This document shows, one piece after another, positions 52,928-61,976 of a stretch of 64,000 bases of DNA (its first letter is position 1; the number at the start of each line of letters is the position of its first letter). Source of the stretch: Tolypothrix sp. PCC 7712 (GTDB taxonomy: Bacteria; Cyanobacteriota; Cyanobacteriia; Cyanobacteriales; Nostocaceae); NCBI RefSeq assembly GCF_025860405.1, contig NZ_CP063787.1:1-64000 (forward strand), given 5' to 3'. Both the position numbers and the translations under genes were made by a program. The notes beneath the pieces are model-generated. The model did no database searches, was not told the DNA's origin, and worked only from the letters and a program-made list of their open reading frames with translations.

Positions 52928-54805
52928 ATGTACCAGTTTTTAAGCCATTTAAAGTACAAACTCAGCAAGCCTCTACTGTTTGGTTTATATGGAGCTATTG
53001 GTTGCTTCCTAGCTGCAATTTTTGCACAGATACTTTTTACTATGGTAGTACCATCTAAGGAACCCACACCGCAAGTAGATGTGATGTTCGCCCTAGATAT
53101 TACCACTAGTATGCAAGGAGAAATTCAAGGCGTACAAAATGGTATACGTGATTTCGCTACTGAAATTAATTCTAAAAATTTAGATTGGCAAATAGGGTTA
53201 ATTGCTTTCCGAGATCGCCTTGCTGGAGAAGAAGCAGGAATTTTAAAGTTTAATGGTAACTCGTTTACTAGTGATAGCAATCTTTTCCGCCATGAAGTAG
53301 GCAGAATTGGTTTAAGTGGTGGTGGTATAGATGAACCAGAAAGTAGCTTAGATGCTTTAGCCTTAGCAGCACGCCAATCTTTTCGGGCCGAAGCAACTAA
53401 AGTAATTTTGTTGATTACCGATGCACCGCCTCATATTCCTGATCGCGAAATGCAGTCTGTGACACAAGCTGATAGCGTATTGCGCCACAATAAAATTAAT
53501 CAGTTGCACTTAGTTATCCAGGAAAGCGATCGCTCTACTTTCGAGGGGTTGCAATCAACTATCCCCGGAGAAGTCTTCTCACTTAGCGAAGCAGCTTCTG
53601 GACGCAGTGGATTTGAGCGGATTTTACCTCTGATTGGACAAAAGATCGCCGAAACTACAATTCAAGGACTGCAAGACACCAAAAAATACCCTCTCAAGCA
53701 AAGGGGAGTGCTTATCCTTCTCACCGCAACTTCAACAGGTATTTTGGCAATTGGAGTTACTTTAGCTTTAATTATAGGACAAAATCACTATCAACGTCGT
53801 CGTCTTCTCACAGTTGGTGAAGCCAGTGTGAGTACAGTTGGTAGCTTGGTGGCTGGTATGGTTGCAGGAGCCACTGGTCAATTACTCTTTTTACAATTTG
53901 CCAACATTCCTAACACTAAAGATATCGAAATCATTATTAATGGGGGAATTGCTGGTGCTGTTTTCACAGGATTGATATCCTTTTTTATACCAAAGCTCAA
54001 ATCGCTGAAATTTATTGGATCTATAGTTGCTGGGGGTATTAGCGGTGCTTTAGCTGCTGGAAGTTTACTAATTTCTACTAACTTTTTAGGTAGTTTTTTT
54101 GGGTTTGGAAATTTTCTAGCTCAGTTGATTGCTGGACTGATTTTTGGTATCTGCATTCGATTCTTAGCAGGTTCTTTCTTTGGTTTTGTCGCTGGTATCG
54201 CAGTAATCTTCTTTGGTCAATTATTATTTGTGTCCATTTCTAGCGTTTCCATCTTAGAAACGATTGGCAGAATAATCGGTTGGACAATTTTAGGTCTATT
54301 GGTAGGAGGTGGAACATGTTTTTTTGTACCCAACCTCAAGCTGAATAAAGCATTATTGGGTGGTACTGTTGGCGGAACTTTAGGAGCCGTTGGTTTTTTA
54401 GTAGCTGCGGCAGTATTTGGAGATATCCCCGGTCGTTTATCGGGTGCAGCCATATTAGGCTTTTTCATTGGTTTAATGATTGCTTGGGTGGAACAAGAAC
54501 AATTAAATCAAGAACCATATCTGTTAGTCCATTGGACACCAACAGAGAAAACATCATTATTACTTGGTGCAAAACCCGTTGTCATTGGTAGCTCTGTTGA
54601 TGCCCAAATTCCCTTAAATGCTTCAGAAGGATTTACACCGATTACAGCCAAAATTTATCAAGAAGGAGCCAATATTTTAATGCAATTTGATACAGGATAT
54701 GCTGCAAGTAAAAATATGAAAAAAACTCTCCAGCAATTAAATGTAGGGGACACACGCAAGTTGGGAAACATTACTATAGAAGTCAAAGCTGCTACTATTA
54801 AATGA
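52928..54805 (+). CDS. vWA membrane protein with FHA-like tail, copy 2
   Basis: 625 residues with the same plan as copy 1: N-terminal membrane segment (LLFGLYGAIGCFLAAIFAQ), vWA domain with metal site VMFALDITTSMQGE, membrane segments, and FHA-like tail. The vWA domain is of a different subtype (LIAFRDRLAGEEAG, VILLITDAPPHIPD), so the pair probably bind different partners while sharing the tail. The shared tail reads through VGDTRKLGNITIEVKAAT in both. Confidence 0.8.
   Translation: MYQFLSHLKYKLSKPLLFGLYGAIGCFLAAIFAQILFTMVVPSKEPTPQVDVMFALDITTSMQGEIQGVQNGIRDFATEINSKNLDWQIGLIAFRDRLAGEEAGILKFNGNSFTSDSNLFRHEVGRIGLSGGGIDEPESSLDALALAARQSFRAEATKVILLITDAPPHIPDREMQSVTQADSVLRHNKINQLHLVIQESDRSTFEGLQSTIPGEVFSLSEAASGRSGFERILPLIGQKIAETTIQGLQDTKKYPLKQRGVLILLTATSTGILAIGVTLALIIGQNHYQRRRLLTVGEASVSTVGSLVAGMVAGATGQLLFLQFANIPNTKDIEIIINGGIAGAVFTGLISFFIPKLKSLKFIGSIVAGGISGALAAGSLLISTNFLGSFFGFGNFLAQLIAGLIFGICIRFLAGSFFGFVAGIAVIFFGQLLFVSISSVSILETIGRIIGWTILGLLVGGGTCFFVPNLKLNKALLGGTVGGTLGAVGFLVAAAVFGDIPGRLSGAAILGFFIGLMIAWVEQEQLNQEPYLLVHWTPTEKTSLLLGAKPVVIGSSVDAQIPLNASEGFTPITAKIYQEGANILMQFDTGYAASKNMKKTLQQLNVGDTRKLGNITIEVKAATIK
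54255..54798 (+). repeat. 544-bp near-identical block, copy 2
   Basis: Partner of the block at 52308-52851. Similarity starts at TAGAAACGATTGGCAG and ends at GCTGCTACTAT, after which copy 2 stops two codons later while copy 1 continues for eight more codons. Confidence 0.88.
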
Positions 54806-54874
54806 ATATTAGAAAACAGACCATAATATTATGAGATCAGGTTTGGTGAATTTTATAAATTAATTACAAGCCAC

Positions 54875-55258
54875 ATGGTTAAATATAGATTCTCTTTAAA
54901 AGTAAAAGGTGACAATAATGAATACTCACATATTTTAGACTTAAGCCCTAATCAAGAAAATATGCCCGAGCATGTTTTTAGTTCAAAAACTAGAGAAAAT
55001 ATCCGTTTAGATCTCCAAAATAAAACTCTATGTGCTATCAAAGACTTTCATCTTAATCAAATTATTAATACTTGGATACAAGATATTAAAGAAGGTTATC
55101 GAGATAGTAGTCTCACCCTGCAATTACCTTTATTGATAGAATCAGGAATTGACCAGATAAATGAACAAGGTAATCAAGAAAATCCAGCCCTAGTTAATCC
55201 TGATTTATCTGACATAGAACCTATAAAGGGAATGCTACCACCATTAAATTTTTCTTAA
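54875..55258 (+). CDS. Small hypothetical protein
   Basis: 127 residues. Strand-rich N terminus (VKYRFSLKVKGDNNEYSHILDL), a central helix (CAIKDFHLNQIINTWIQDIKE) and an acidic Pro-rich end. No recognised family. It lies between the vWA-FHA membrane genes and the cytoplasmic vWA gene, in the same direction, so it is probably a component of the same system. Confidence 0.6.
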   Translation: MVKYRFSLKVKGDNNEYSHILDLSPNQENMPEHVFSSKTRENIRLDLQNKTLCAIKDFHLNQIINTWIQDIKEGYRDSSLTLQLPLLIESGIDQINEQGNQENPALVNPDLSDIEPIKGMLPPLNFS

Positions 55259-55314
55259 GCCATTTGATTAAATTTTCAACATAATTACAAAATACTAATA
55301 ATAGGAGAATTGTA

Positions 55315-56709
55315 ATGAGTAATGTATTAAATGTATATATTACACCTCATCGGGAATTTTTACCTGCGGAAACCGAGGGACAAAAGCTATTTCTGATGCT
55401 GAAACTGCGACCCACAAAAGAGGTTGCGGTTTCTCGTCCACCCACTACCTTTGCTTTTGTCATTGATACTAGTGGTTCAATGTATGAAGTAGTCGCAGGG
55501 GCAACAAGACCTACAGGTGTGACGTATACCCAAGATGGCAAGGAATATAACCAGGTAACAGGGGGTAAATCAAAAATTGATATTGTCATGGAGTCCTTAT
55601 TAGCGTTGGTGCGTTCTGGCAGATTAGGAGCAAGCGATCGCGTGGCAATAGTTCAGTTTGATGATACGGCTTCGCAGATTATTGGCTTGACTCCAGCAAC
55701 GCAAGTTAGTCAATTAGAAAATGCGATCACTCAACTTCGCAGTTTCTCCGGCGGTACTCGGATGGGGTTGGGTTTGCGTCGTGCTTTAGATTTACTTGCT
55801 GGTCAAGACATGGCTGTTCGACGTACCCTACTTTTCACGGATGGTCACACTTTTGACGAAGACATATGTCGGGAAATAGCATCAGATTTTGCCACTAAAA
55901 ATATCCCGATTACTGCATTAGGAGTCGGAGAGGATTTCCGAGAAGATTTATTGACCCACCTAAGCGATTCCACAGCTGGAAGCTCATTATATGTAGTTCC
56001 CGGAACTGCTATTGGCACACAAGTTTCCATCCTAGATTTACCAAACAAAATTATTGAAGAATATAGTCAGGCACAGCAAGAAGTAATTACAAACCTAGCT
56101 TTAACAGTCAAAACCGTCAAAGGCATAGAACTTACCCGCATTGTCCGTGCCTATCCTACACAAGCCGAATTCCCTCTGACTCAAGAACCTTATCCTATTG
56201 GCAATGCAGCAGCAAGTGATGAAACAATCTTTATCCTCGAATTCAGCATGAACAGTCGTCCTGCATCCCGCGTCCGAATTGCTCAGATGGGTTTAACCTA
56301 CGATATTCCAGGACAGAACCGACGCGGTGAACTTCCGCCCCAAAACTTAGTAGTGCAATTTGTCGCTGGACAGGGAAGTGTAGTGCAAGTTGATCAAGAA
56401 GTCATGGATTATGTACAGCAATGCAATATTTCTAACTTAGTAAACCAAGCGACAAAAATTGCTGATCGCGACCCGCAAAAAGCTGAAGAACTATTAGAAA
56501 CTGCACGGCGCATGACGGTAAGAATTGGCAACAAAGAAATGGAAGCATCTCTTAATGGCGCTCAACAAGAGTTGCGGAAAACTCGCCAAATTTCTGCCGG
56601 AACCCGTAAAACCGTCAAAATGGGCGCTAAAGGTAAAACCGTCAAAATGGGTAACGATATTAATGATCAGCTTTCAGAGGAAGAAATGCGTAAACTCACA
56701 GGAACTTGA
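55315..56709 (+). CDS. Cytoplasmic vWA protein with C-terminal TVKMG repeats
   Basis: 464 residues without a signal peptide. A beta-rich N-terminal strand leads into a vWA domain with metal site FAFVIDTSGSMYEV (about 46-59) and RTLLFTDGHTFDED. A strand-rich middle and a helical region follow (ATKIADRDPQKAEELLETARRM). The tail has two copies of KTVKMG separated by AKG. Repeated short Thr motifs at a tail are typical phosphorylation targets read by FHA domains, and both a kinase and an FHA protein follow directly. A GGAG ribosome-binding sequence precedes the ATG. Confidence 0.85.
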   Translation: MSNVLNVYITPHREFLPAETEGQKLFLMLKLRPTKEVAVSRPPTTFAFVIDTSGSMYEVVAGATRPTGVTYTQDGKEYNQVTGGKSKIDIVMESLLALVRSGRLGASDRVAIVQFDDTASQIIGLTPATQVSQLENAITQLRSFSGGTRMGLGLRRALDLLAGQDMAVRRTLLFTDGHTFDEDICREIASDFATKNIPITALGVGEDFREDLLTHLSDSTAGSSLYVVPGTAIGTQVSILDLPNKIIEEYSQAQQEVITNLALTVKTVKGIELTRIVRAYPTQAEFPLTQEPYPIGNAAASDETIFILEFSMNSRPASRVRIAQMGLTYDIPGQNRRGELPPQNLVVQFVAGQGSVVQVDQEVMDYVQQCNISNLVNQATKIADRDPQKAEELLETARRMTVRIGNKEMEASLNGAQQELRKTRQISAGTRKTVKMGAKGKTVKMGNDINDQLSEEEMRKLTGT

Positions 56710-56779
56710 AATAATTGTGAATTTTAGGTTGCTAACTAAAAAATCACCAATTTTATTTACAACATAAGGAAGTATATCC

Positions 56780-57346
56780 ATGATTAGTTGTGCAGCTTGT
56801 GGCTATGATAAAAACCCAGATGATGCTGAATATTGTGATGCTTGCGGTTCTGCACTCCAAGCATCAGCAGCACCATCCACGCTTACTTCTCCTATTGCAC
56901 CCACTCTGATCCAAACACCAATAATAGAAACAACAATACCAACACCACCAATACCACAACCAACAGATCCGACTTCTACTCCTTCTTTTCCTACGTTCCC
57001 GACTACTCCTACAATAGCCAAACTTATTTCCAAACAAGCAGGTTCTCCAGTAGCAGAATTTTCCTTAGACAGTAATGCTGTGGTTGGTATATTTGACCCT
57101 GATATGGGGCCAGTTGATATTGACTTAGAAGAATTTCCTGGTGGTGAAACAGTTTCACGCAACCATGCAGAAATTTACACAGAAGGTGGACTTTGGAAAA
57201 TTAAAGACCTTGGTTCGACAAATGGCGTTTTCATTAAACGAAGTGGTCAAACTCGTTTCGGAGCCAGAATTACTATGCCTGAAACTATAAATTTTGGAGA
57301 CGAAATTGCTTTTGGCAAAGTGCGATTTCTGTTTAAAGAAAATTAG
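56780..57346 (+). CDS. Zinc-ribbon and FHA-domain protein
   Basis: 188 residues. N-terminal zinc ribbon (CAACGYDKN, then YCDACGSAL), a Pro/Thr-rich linker (about 30-80), and a canonical FHA domain with the phosphothreonine-binding signatures SRNHAEIYTE and KIKDLGSTNGVFIKR. It lies between the vWA protein with TVKMG repeats and the PP2C protein, so it is the natural reader of phosphothreonine in this cluster. Confidence 0.9.
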   Translation: MISCAACGYDKNPDDAEYCDACGSALQASAAPSTLTSPIAPTLIQTPIIETTIPTPPIPQPTDPTSTPSFPTFPTTPTIAKLISKQAGSPVAEFSLDSNAVVGIFDPDMGPVDIDLEEFPGGETVSRNHAEIYTEGGLWKIKDLGSTNGVFIKRSGQTRFGARITMPETINFGDEIAFGKVRFLFKEN

Positions 57347-57437
57347 TTTTTAGAAAAAATAGGAGGTTATTTATACAATTTTTAACCTCCAAGAACATTT
57401 AATCAATAGTATAAATTACTGAATCATTGGCTTTTAT

Positions 57438-59288
57438 ATGACATTACCTTTAAATGACAAAAATAGTAGTTTATTAATTCAAGAAAATCAAAGCGTTCAA
57501 ATAGACAACTTCCAAGTAGAAGTCATTTCATACCTAGGTCAATATACAGCGGATATATATAGCTTTAAAGTAAAAATATTACCTTTAGATTCTCCTAACA
57601 CTGCAAGTAAATTATGCTTAATGAGGGTTGGTTCGGTTCAAGGTGGACTGTACCGAGAGTTAAAACTAAGGGAAGCTCTCGGAGATTACAAGATGATTGT
57701 AGAACTTATCACTTACATTACAGCCGAATCTGTAATTGTTAATGTTCATCCGCCTATAGTAGAGCAAAAATTATCCGAAAATGAAAAGTATGAAATAATA
57801 ACTAATACAGAAGATATTACAACTATAACTAATTCAAAAAACATAAGTTTGCATCAAAATACAAATGAAGATAACGAGACAAGTTTAGTAATTGATAAAG
57901 ATGCTTCACCTCTGTCTATTCTATTAGAAACCGACTCAGAGCATTTAGAAGATGAATACTATCCAGAAATAGATTTTTGCTCTAATAATGTTGGGAGTAA
58001 GCTTATATTAATTAGCGAATACCCAGAATACACAAAAACCCTGGATACTTGGTTACAATCAGATCATTCTTTAGAAGAATCTTTATATATTACTACCCAA
58101 GTTTGTCAATTTTTTCGGTATGTTTATGAACGTACTTGGTGTTTTATCTCCTTAGAAACTCACTTGATTAAAATAGGAACTCCCTGCCAGTTTTTTGATT
58201 TAACAAATGCTTATCCTGTTAGTGAAATGCTAACTGCTGGTTTATTAGGAAATTATTGCGCTCCCGAACTCGCCTATAACAAAAGTCCTATTCATGAATC
58301 AATGAGTATCTATACAGTTGGAGCATTATTATATCACTCTATTCACAAACAACCCTTGTTACCACATCAAACTATTGAACTCAAAATTAATCCTATTCCT
58401 CGCATTTATCAAATCTTAAAAATTTGCTTGTCTCCTGTTATCGAAGAAAGATTTTCTTTGTCTCAACTTCTGAGTATTTTAGTAGAAACTCGCCAAGCTA
58501 TTCGTGCTCCTAAAATTAAGTGGAATGTTGCTAGCCGCTCAACTGTAGGTCTATCAACTAGCCGCTTGCAAAATGAAGACAACTATGGTGTCAGACAACA
58601 GCAGTTAAGTGATATTGAAACCATGATATTAGGAGTTGTTGCTGATGGCATGGGTGGTATGTCTCAAGGAGAACTAGCAAGTCAATTATCTGTGCAGACA
58701 GTATTAGATGAACCTATACCAGCTGAATTTAAAACTATAGAACAACGCAATGAATGGTTGATGTCGTTATTTCAAAAAGCCAATGATGTTGTTTCCAAAA
58801 ATGTAAAAAACGGCGGAACCACTCTCAGTTTGGTATTAGCCATAGCACAACAATTAATGGTAGCCCACGTTGGTGATACCCGTATTTATTTATTACGTCA
58901 AGGAGAAATACGTCAGTTAAGTGAAGATCACTCTCTTGTAGCAATGTTAGTTGCTAGTGGTCAAATAACAGAAGCAGAAAGCTTAGAACATCCAGATCGT
59001 AATGTACTTACTAAGTCTCTTGGTTCAAAAAGTAAACTAAGTGATGGCTATGTTCAAGATTTAAAACGTACTACTCAAGAATTATCAATGACTTTAGAAA
59101 ACGGAGATATTTTGTTGCTGTGTTCTGATGGAGTTTGGGATTTAGTTTCTAAAAGAGAGTTTGCAGAAATTTTTAATAACAATAAAGATTTGCAAGCAGC
59201 TGTTGATACAACTATTGAAATAGTTATTGAGCGAGGTGCATCAGATAATGCGACTCTTTTAGCAATGCAATGCCGGATAGATAAATAG
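57438..59288 (+). CDS. Pseudokinase-PP2C phosphatase fusion
   Basis: 616 residues. Residues about 190-355 look like a kinase C-lobe without catalytic motifs: no HRD is visible, CQFFDLTNAYP stands where DFG would be, and NYCAPELAYNKSPI and IYTVGALLYHSI match the APE and following helix. Residues about 365-613 are a PP2C phosphatase: VVADGMGGMSQGE, VAHVGDTRIYLLRQGEIRQLSEDHS, LCSDGVWDLVS and GASDNATLL, with metal-binding aspartates present. It should remove phosphate from Ser/Thr, probably opposing the kinase encoded next; the pseudokinase part may dock that kinase. Confidence 0.85.
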   Translation: MTLPLNDKNSSLLIQENQSVQIDNFQVEVISYLGQYTADIYSFKVKILPLDSPNTASKLCLMRVGSVQGGLYRELKLREALGDYKMIVELITYITAESVIVNVHPPIVEQKLSENEKYEIITNTEDITTITNSKNISLHQNTNEDNETSLVIDKDASPLSILLETDSEHLEDEYYPEIDFCSNNVGSKLILISEYPEYTKTLDTWLQSDHSLEESLYITTQVCQFFRYVYERTWCFISLETHLIKIGTPCQFFDLTNAYPVSEMLTAGLLGNYCAPELAYNKSPIHESMSIYTVGALLYHSIHKQPLLPHQTIELKINPIPRIYQILKICLSPVIEERFSLSQLLSILVETRQAIRAPKIKWNVASRSTVGLSTSRLQNEDNYGVRQQQLSDIETMILGVVADGMGGMSQGELASQLSVQTVLDEPIPAEFKTIEQRNEWLMSLFQKANDVVSKNVKNGGTTLSLVLAIAQQLMVAHVGDTRIYLLRQGEIRQLSEDHSLVAMLVASGQITEAESLEHPDRNVLTKSLGSKSKLSDGYVQDLKRTTQELSMTLENGDILLLCSDGVWDLVSKREFAEIFNNNKDLQAAVDTTIEIVIERGASDNATLLAMQCRIDK

Positions 59289-59521
59289 TCAATATATAGA
59301 TTTTGAATCATGCTACATTTTTAACCAATTATTACTCAAAATTTATTATAGTTCGACACCATTTTATTTAAAAATAAAATACTCATGACATAAATTTAAG
59401 CGAATAAATGTTGTTCCAATTTAAGTAGCTCAAGGTTCCTATCAATCATATAGACAAAATATTTCCTAACAACTCAGCTTCCCAGAAATATTAATTATTA
59501 CTAATTAAGTAAATCAGAAAA

Positions 59522-61630
59522 ATGTCTATTCCATGTCCAACTTGCCTCACTGACAATATAGACAATACAGCTTATTGTATTGCTTGTGGTACACCTCTGG
59601 TTTCTATGATCAGTTCTGGTGAACAGGTATCTGCATATCATTTGCCTAGTGGTACTTTACTAAAAAAAGGGCTATACAAGATAGAAAAAGTGCTGGGAGA
59701 AGGTGGCTTTGGGATTACTTATAAAGGAGTTTTTTTACAAAATTCGGCCCAGGTAGCGATTAAAGAACTCTGGCCGGAAAAAGCGGCTAGGATTGGCTCT
59801 ACAATTACATGGCCTTCTTCAATTACCCCTTTACAAAGACAACACCAAATTCAAAAATTTCAGCTAGAAGCTAGTTGCCAACATAAATGTTCTCATCCTA
59901 ACATCGCTAAAATTTATGATTGGTTTGAAGAAAATAATACTGCCTATATAGTAATGGAATTTATTTCAGGAAAATCATTATTCCAAATATTACAACAAGA
60001 AGGTGTATTAGAGGAAAATCGTGTTACATCTTATTTTATTAAAATAGCAGAAGCTTTAAAAGTTATTCACATTAATAATTTACTACATAGAGATATCAAA
60101 CCAGATAATATTCTTATTGATAATCAAGATAGACCTGTATTGATTGACTTCGGTGCTACGAAAGAATTTATTGCCGGTCAAACACGCGAAATGAGCGTGA
60201 CATTAACACCAGGTTATGCACCTTTGGAACAATATAGCTATCGAGGTAAGCGTTTTCCAACAACAGATATTTATGCTCTATGTGCTTCAATGTATGAATT
60301 ATTAACTGGAAAGTTACCTGCTGCTGCTACAGATATAGCTAATGGTTCAGAACAACTTGTGCCACCTCGAAAGTTACGTTCCAATCTTAGCCCTATAATT
60401 GAAAAAATTATTCTTACAGGGATGCAATTTAAGGTTGAAGACCGCTTCCAAACAGCAGATGAATTAATTGATGCTCTCAACGGTAAATTTACTTCTCCCA
60501 GCCAAAAAAGAGCACATGAATTAGTTAAACAAGGTAAATTATTAGAAGCAGTTTTAGCTTATGAAAAATATCTCAATAGCGAACCAAATAATGGCGAGGC
60601 AGCAGTTGAAGTGGCATTAGTTCAACTGTATATCGATGAAAACAAAGCAGAAATTGCTGCCCAAAAAGCGCTCCAATTACAATCTAATGATGGGAGAATT
60701 TATGGAGTTTTAGGAGTTGTTAACTGTCGAAAATCAAATTGGTTAGAAGCAGTAAAAAACCTACAGCAAGCAGCACAATTAGCTCCTCACGAAGTTTGGA
60801 TACAAGCAAATTTAGCTTGGGCATTAGGTAAATCCGGTAATTGGCAGCAAGCTGAAATAACTATCAATAAAGCACTTCAACTGGATGCTAACTGTACTTT
60901 TGCGTTAGGCTTACAAGCATGGATAGCCGTAAATCAAGCACAATGGCAATTAGGAATTCGTGCTGCTACTCAAGCAATTTTTAAGTCGAAGCAAAGCTCT
61001 TCTAGAAACTCGCAAGAACTACAGCAGTGGGTGTATCCTTACCTAATTCTTGCCTTAGATAAAGCAGTAGTTACCAAGCAAGCAAGCGATGTAAAAAGAC
61101 GTATTCAAGAATTTATTACTCAAGTACCTGACAATAGTTTTGGCTGGGGTTTCAAAGGTTGGAAAGCAGGCATACAAGGTTTATGGAATGATGCTATTGC
61201 CGATTTGGAGCAAGCAAGCCGTAAATCACAAGTTCCTGGTTGGGTACTCATAAATCAAGGAATTGCTCAGGAACATTTGCAGAATTTTCCGGCAGCTATC
61301 CAAGCCTACGAAACTCATACTCAGCAATTTTTACCTCATGCTTTTGTTTTATTTCGTCTCGGCACTTTATATGGACGATTACAACAATGGAAAAAGGCAC
61401 GGTCTTATCTAGAAACAGCAGTTCAAGTAAAACCAAATTATGCAGAAGCTTATCATAATTTAGGGTGGGTGCTTCTAAATATTAAAGATCAAGATGGTCA
61501 GATAGAAAACTTCCGCGAAATTTTGTCATCCTATCGTAAAGCTACTGAACTATATAAACAGCAACAAAAACATCCTCTAGGCCAAAGCATTAAACAAGCT
61601 TTTCAAGCAGTTGGTATTAACAATTTCTAA
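59522..61630 (+). CDS. Zinc-ribbon Ser/Thr protein kinase with TPR tail
   Basis: 702 residues. N-terminal zinc ribbon (CPTCLTDN, YCIACGTPL), then a full Hanks-type kinase: Gly loop LGEGGFGITYKG, Lys in VAIKELWP, catalytic loop LLHRDIKPDNILI, metal loop VLIDFGATKEF, and TPGYAPLEQYS. The C-terminal half has TPR repeats (ELVKQGKLLEAVLAYEKYL, NWLEAVKNLQQAAQL, NYAEAYHNLGWVL). It lies 230 bp after the PP2C gene, same strand. Probable writer for phosphothreonine sites in the cluster, with TPRs binding partners. Confidence 0.92.
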   Translation: MSIPCPTCLTDNIDNTAYCIACGTPLVSMISSGEQVSAYHLPSGTLLKKGLYKIEKVLGEGGFGITYKGVFLQNSAQVAIKELWPEKAARIGSTITWPSSITPLQRQHQIQKFQLEASCQHKCSHPNIAKIYDWFEENNTAYIVMEFISGKSLFQILQQEGVLEENRVTSYFIKIAEALKVIHINNLLHRDIKPDNILIDNQDRPVLIDFGATKEFIAGQTREMSVTLTPGYAPLEQYSYRGKRFPTTDIYALCASMYELLTGKLPAAATDIANGSEQLVPPRKLRSNLSPIIEKIILTGMQFKVEDRFQTADELIDALNGKFTSPSQKRAHELVKQGKLLEAVLAYEKYLNSEPNNGEAAVEVALVQLYIDENKAEIAAQKALQLQSNDGRIYGVLGVVNCRKSNWLEAVKNLQQAAQLAPHEVWIQANLAWALGKSGNWQQAEITINKALQLDANCTFALGLQAWIAVNQAQWQLGIRAATQAIFKSKQSSSRNSQELQQWVYPYLILALDKAVVTKQASDVKRRIQEFITQVPDNSFGWGFKGWKAGIQGLWNDAIADLEQASRKSQVPGWVLINQGIAQEHLQNFPAAIQAYETHTQQFLPHAFVLFRLGTLYGRLQQWKKARSYLETAVQVKPNYAEAYHNLGWVLLNIKDQDGQIENFREILSSYRKATELYKQQQKHPLGQSIKQAFQAVGINNF

Positions 61631-61877
61631 ATCTGCATTTACTCCTCCGTTGAAGAAAATACACGCTAAATGCTAATTCTAGGAGCAGCACTTCTGCTAA
61701 CTAAAATTTTGGCATTGGAACTGAAAACAAGAGAATATACAAAGATTCGACCAATAACACTGTGATTTGAACGATATTTTTGCCAAAGGGTCACGAAATG
61801 CTTCAAAACTCATTAGGACAAGATATACTTCATAATTTAGTTGTGAGTTGTAAGAATGATAATCGTATAGTTGGGGG

Positions 61878-61910
61878 GAGACAGGGTTGAGCAAAGCTCA
61901 ACCCTGTCTC
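61878..61910. terminator. 15-bp perfect hairpin with AAA loop
   Basis: GAGACAGGGTTGAGC-AAA-GCTCAACCCTGTCTC. G+C-rich perfect stem between convergent genes, probably a bidirectional terminator or a dispersed palindromic repeat; there is no long T-run after it. Confidence 0.6.
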
Positions 61911-61925
61911 ATTAATAAAGAGAAT

Positions 61926-61956
61926 GGGAAGAAGCTGCCGTCGGCAGCTTCTTCCC
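61926..61956. terminator. Second perfect hairpin
   Basis: GGGAAGAAGCTGCCG-T-CGGCAGCTTCTTCCC, a 31-bp palindrome centred on T, 15 bp after the first hairpin and about 20 bp downstream of the tnsC stop on the minus strand. Either a terminator for tnsC or a repeated palindromic unit. Confidence 0.6.
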
Positions 61957-61976
61957 CCACCCAATGATTATCATTA

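Larger units (their letters stand above)
61631..61976. other. Intergenic region between kinase gene and TnsC
   Basis: About 350 bp between the converging kinase and tnsC genes. Two strong palindromes sit at its right part and are listed separately. The Tn7-like element's end could lie here, but no TGT-tipped repeats were recognised. Confidence 0.45.

Noticed and set aside
56803..57162. 119-aa minus-strand ORF
   Set aside because: Complete antisense overlap of the zinc-ribbon FHA gene; the low-complexity content mirrors that gene's Pro/Thr linker.
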